Shown here: one piece after another, positions 62,351 through 64,000 of the stretch | Numbering within the stretch: the stretch's first letter is position 1 | Layout: every line of letters starts with the position of its first letter | Assembly: GCA_965260935.1 (NCBI GenBank) | Contig: CBDHCB010000001.1 | Span: 146,997 to 210,996, forward strand | Length of the DNA: 64,000 nt | From: JBBROS01 sp965260935 | Lineage (GTDB): Bacteria > Pseudomonadota > Alphaproteobacteria > Acetobacterales > Acetobacteraceae | Direction of reading: 5' to 3' | Made by a program: the position numbers and the translations under genes | The notes under the pieces: generated by a model | The model's input: the letters and a program-made list of their open reading frames with translations, nothing else | What the model was told of the DNA's origin: nothing | The model's database searches: none

Positions 62351-62782
62351 TCAGGCCACGTGGACTTGCGAGACACGGCGGAACGCGGGCGTCGGCGCCA
62401 CCGCCCAGGCACCGTCGCCGACCATCGCCAAGGCGATCAACCCGACGGCCCAGAACGCCGGGTACTCCCAGCCGCCGTTCGGGTTGGTGAACAGCCAGCC
62501 GTTGGCGCCGTGCACGGTCGCGATGGCGCCGAGCAGGATGGGCGTCATCGCCAAGGCCACCAGGCGCGGCCAGGCCCCGACGATGAGCGCCATGGCACCT
62601 GCCAACTCGGCGGCAATGACGAGGTAGGCCAGCACCGGCGGCAGGCCGAGGCTGGCGAAGAACCCTGCCGTACCGGCCGGCGTGAACACGAAGAGCTTCA
62701 CTCCCGCGTGGGCCAGGAACATCAGGCCGAGGCTGACGCGCAGGAGCAGGGCGGCGTAAGGTGCGGTGCGGATGTCGATCAT
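62351..62782 (-). CDS. DoxX-family membrane protein
   Basis: A 143-aa protein with four membrane helices. The first is AALLLRVSLGLMFLAHAGVK, the second and third are around LPPVLAYLVIAAELAGAMAL and RLVALAMTPILLGAIATVHG, and the fourth is YPAFWAVGLIALAMVGDGAW. This matches the DoxX/DoxD fold. ATG 62782 was chosen because the upstream residues are not family-like. Divergent from a LysR-type gene about 100 bp away, which likely controls it. Confidence 0.85.
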   Translation of the reverse strand: MIDIRTAPYAALLLRVSLGLMFLAHAGVKLFVFTPAGTAGFFASLGLPPVLAYLVIAAELAGAMALIVGAWPRLVALAMTPILLGAIATVHGANGWLFTNPNGGWEYPAFWAVGLIALAMVGDGAWAVAPTPAFRRVSQVHVA

Positions 62783-62885
62783 CGGTGTTCTCCGTTGAGG
62801 ATGGACGTCCATATCGCCCACGGCGCGGCCGCCGATAATCTGCCGAAATGTTGGATCATCTCATTGCGAGAGTTGGAGGCGGCAC

Positions 62886-63800
62886 GTGCTCGATCAGGTC
62901 ACCGGGATGCGCGTCTTCGTTCGTGTGGCGGCCTCCGGCAGCCTGGCCGCGGCCGGCCGCGCGCTGAACCTGTCGCAAACCATGATCACCAAGCACGTCG
63001 AGGCGATCGAGACGCGGCTCGGCGTACGGCTGCTGCATCGCTCGACCCGGCGGCTGACCCTCACGGAAGCGGGGCGCAGCTACCTCGATGCCTGCCAGCG
63101 TATCCTAGCCGAGATAGAGGAGGCCGAGCAGGAAGCGGCCGCCGGGCAAACAGAGCCGCGCGGGCTGCTGCGCGTGAACATGCCGGTCTCGTTCGGCACG
63201 CTGCAGATCGCGCCGCTTCTCGGTCGGTTCGTCGCCCGACATCCGCTCGTCGAGCTCGACCTCGGCCTCAACGACCGGGTGGTCGATCTGATCGAGGAAG
63301 GATGGGACCTGGCGATACGGATCGGGATGCTGCGCGACTCTAGCCTGGTCGCACGCCGGCTTGCCCCCTGCCAGACCGTGGTCTGTGCGTCGCCGGCCTA
63401 CCTGGCTGCGCACGGGACGCCGCGGAGCATCGCCGACCTGGCCCGGCATAACTGCCTCGGGTATACCTTGTCGGAGCGCTTGGGCGTCCGGCGCTGGAGC
63501 TTCGGAGCAGACGCGGCGATCGCAGCCCCGGTGTCGGGACGACTGCGCGCCAACAACGGCGACGCGCTCCGTGCGGCTGCGCTCGCGGGCCTCGGCGTGA
63601 TCTATCAGCCGACTTTCCTGGTGGGCGCCGATATACGAGCCGGCACGCTGATCGCCCTGCCCCTCGACCATGCGCCGGCGCCGGCCGGCCAGGTTTACGC
63701 CGTGTTCCGACCGGACCGCCGCCTGCCTCTGAAGTCCCGGGCGATAATCGAGTTCCTGGCCGAGCAATTCGGGGAGGATCCCCCATGGGATCGTGGGTAA
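62886..63800 (+). CDS. LysR-family transcriptional regulator
   Basis: A 304-aa regulator. The N-terminal winged HTH reads MRVFVRVAASGSLAAAGRAL, then NLSQTMITKHVEAIETRLGV and RLLHRSTRRLTLTEAG. The effector domain is of the PBP2 CrgA-like type (LLRVNMPVSFGTLQIAPLLG, VVDLIEEGWDLAIRIGMLRD). GTG start at 62886. It is divergent from the DoxX/VOC pair and is likely their regulator. Confidence 0.9.
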   Translation: MLDQVTGMRVFVRVAASGSLAAAGRALNLSQTMITKHVEAIETRLGVRLLHRSTRRLTLTEAGRSYLDACQRILAEIEEAEQEAAAGQTEPRGLLRVNMPVSFGTLQIAPLLGRFVARHPLVELDLGLNDRVVDLIEEGWDLAIRIGMLRDSSLVARRLAPCQTVVCASPAYLAAHGTPRSIADLARHNCLGYTLSERLGVRRWSFGADAAIAAPVSGRLRANNGDALRAAALAGLGVIYQPTFLVGADIRAGTLIALPLDHAPAPAGQVYAVFRPDRRLPLKSRAIIEFLAEQFGEDPPWDRG

Positions 63801-63920
63801 CCGCGGGACGATGGCGAGCGGCATTGCGCTTGGCGTGGAAGCGACTGCCCAGCGCAACGAGTTCGACACTCAGACGCTGTCAGGGTCCGTCCGCCCGAAG
63901 CGGTGCAACTGGAAGGAGAG

Positions 63921-63940
63921 AGGGTGTCAAGCGACACCCT
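63921..63940. terminator. hairpin after the LysR gene
   Basis: AGGGTGTC, loop AAGC, GACACCCT: a perfect 8-bp stem, 120 bp after the LysR stop codon. The following TCTCGCTC is only weakly U-rich. No gene is supported between 63801 and the window end. Confidence 0.4.
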
Positions 63941-64000
63941 TCTCGCTCTGATCAGAAACAATGTACGACCGTATCGCGCAGGACAGGTTCAGGAACGCTG

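Noticed and set aside
63695..63961. - strand frame at the window end resembling a transposase start
   Set aside because: It overlaps the LysR gene and contains a hairpin; no transposase motif.
1..64000. CRISPR arrays, tRNA and rRNA genes
   Set aside because: No regularly spaced direct repeats, cloverleaf or rRNA-like stretches were noticed; without a dedicated scan a tRNA could still be missed.

Overview
The window is visibly GC-rich and reads as an alphaproteobacterial accessory replicon or integrated element. Acetobacteraceae-like hosts are plausible, but that is inference from coding style and from a RepC-type replication relic; no rRNA or other taxonomic marker is present.

Region 1 (1-22.2 kb) is a nearly complete Dot/Icm-like type IVB (IncI/MPF-I) conjugation locus on the + strand: DotI (5' cut by the window edge), DotH, DotG, an IcmG/TraP-like coiled-coil protein, an IcmC-like and an IcmD-like membrane protein, DotN/IcmJ, DotO/IcmB, DotD, DotC, DotB, IcmT, a lytic transglycosylase, DotM/IcmP and DotL/IcmO. 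Most neighbours overlap by 4 nt or lie a few bases apart. A three-gene cassette (5.8-6.8 kb), a beta-class DNA methyltransferase (11.9 kb) and several small unknown genes are interleaved. DotA/TraY and a relaxase are not seen. A 13-bp motif recurs four times, each 41-63 bp upstream of a gene start inside the locus.

Region 2 (22.2-31.9 kb) starts with plasmid debris (a repC 3' relic and a umuC gene without its 5' end) and a tyrosine recombinase. A + strand cluster follows: a small unknown gene, a tandem AAA+ ATPase, a 64-aa repeat protein and a divergent FtsZ/tubulin-like protein. The - strand then carries unknown genes, one with a resolvase-like N-terminus, and a Doc toxin with its antitoxin.

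Region 3 (31.9-49.7 kb) is a defence and mobility zone. It holds a DEDDh exonuclease and a frameshifted DUF262-DUF1524 (GmrSD-like) gene, with a WYL regulator cut by an IS6-family element. That same element also trims a flavin monooxygenase. An intact IS21-family element with 8-bp target duplications, a serine resolvase, a PIN toxin pair, McrBC and a second tyrosine recombinase follow. The zone ends with a fusion of a catalytically dead serine-resolvase domain to a HerA/FtsK-like ATPase.

Region 4 (49.9-59.2 kb) has a frameshifted carboxylesterase, a 163-bp MITE-like element and a two-gene system. The first gene of that system is a very large nuclease-STAND NTPase gene (Avs-like by architecture), interrupted by an IS4-family element with 9-bp target repeats and also by an in-frame amber codon. 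The second is an unknown 482-aa partner overlapping it by 4 nt. Region 5 (59.4-64 kb) is ordinary metabolic and regulatory cargo: two VOC proteins, an MDR oxidoreductase with a divergent HxlR regulator, DoxX and a LysR regulator.

Overall, a conjugative backbone appears to have accumulated defence genes and ISs, and several defence modules are now broken.
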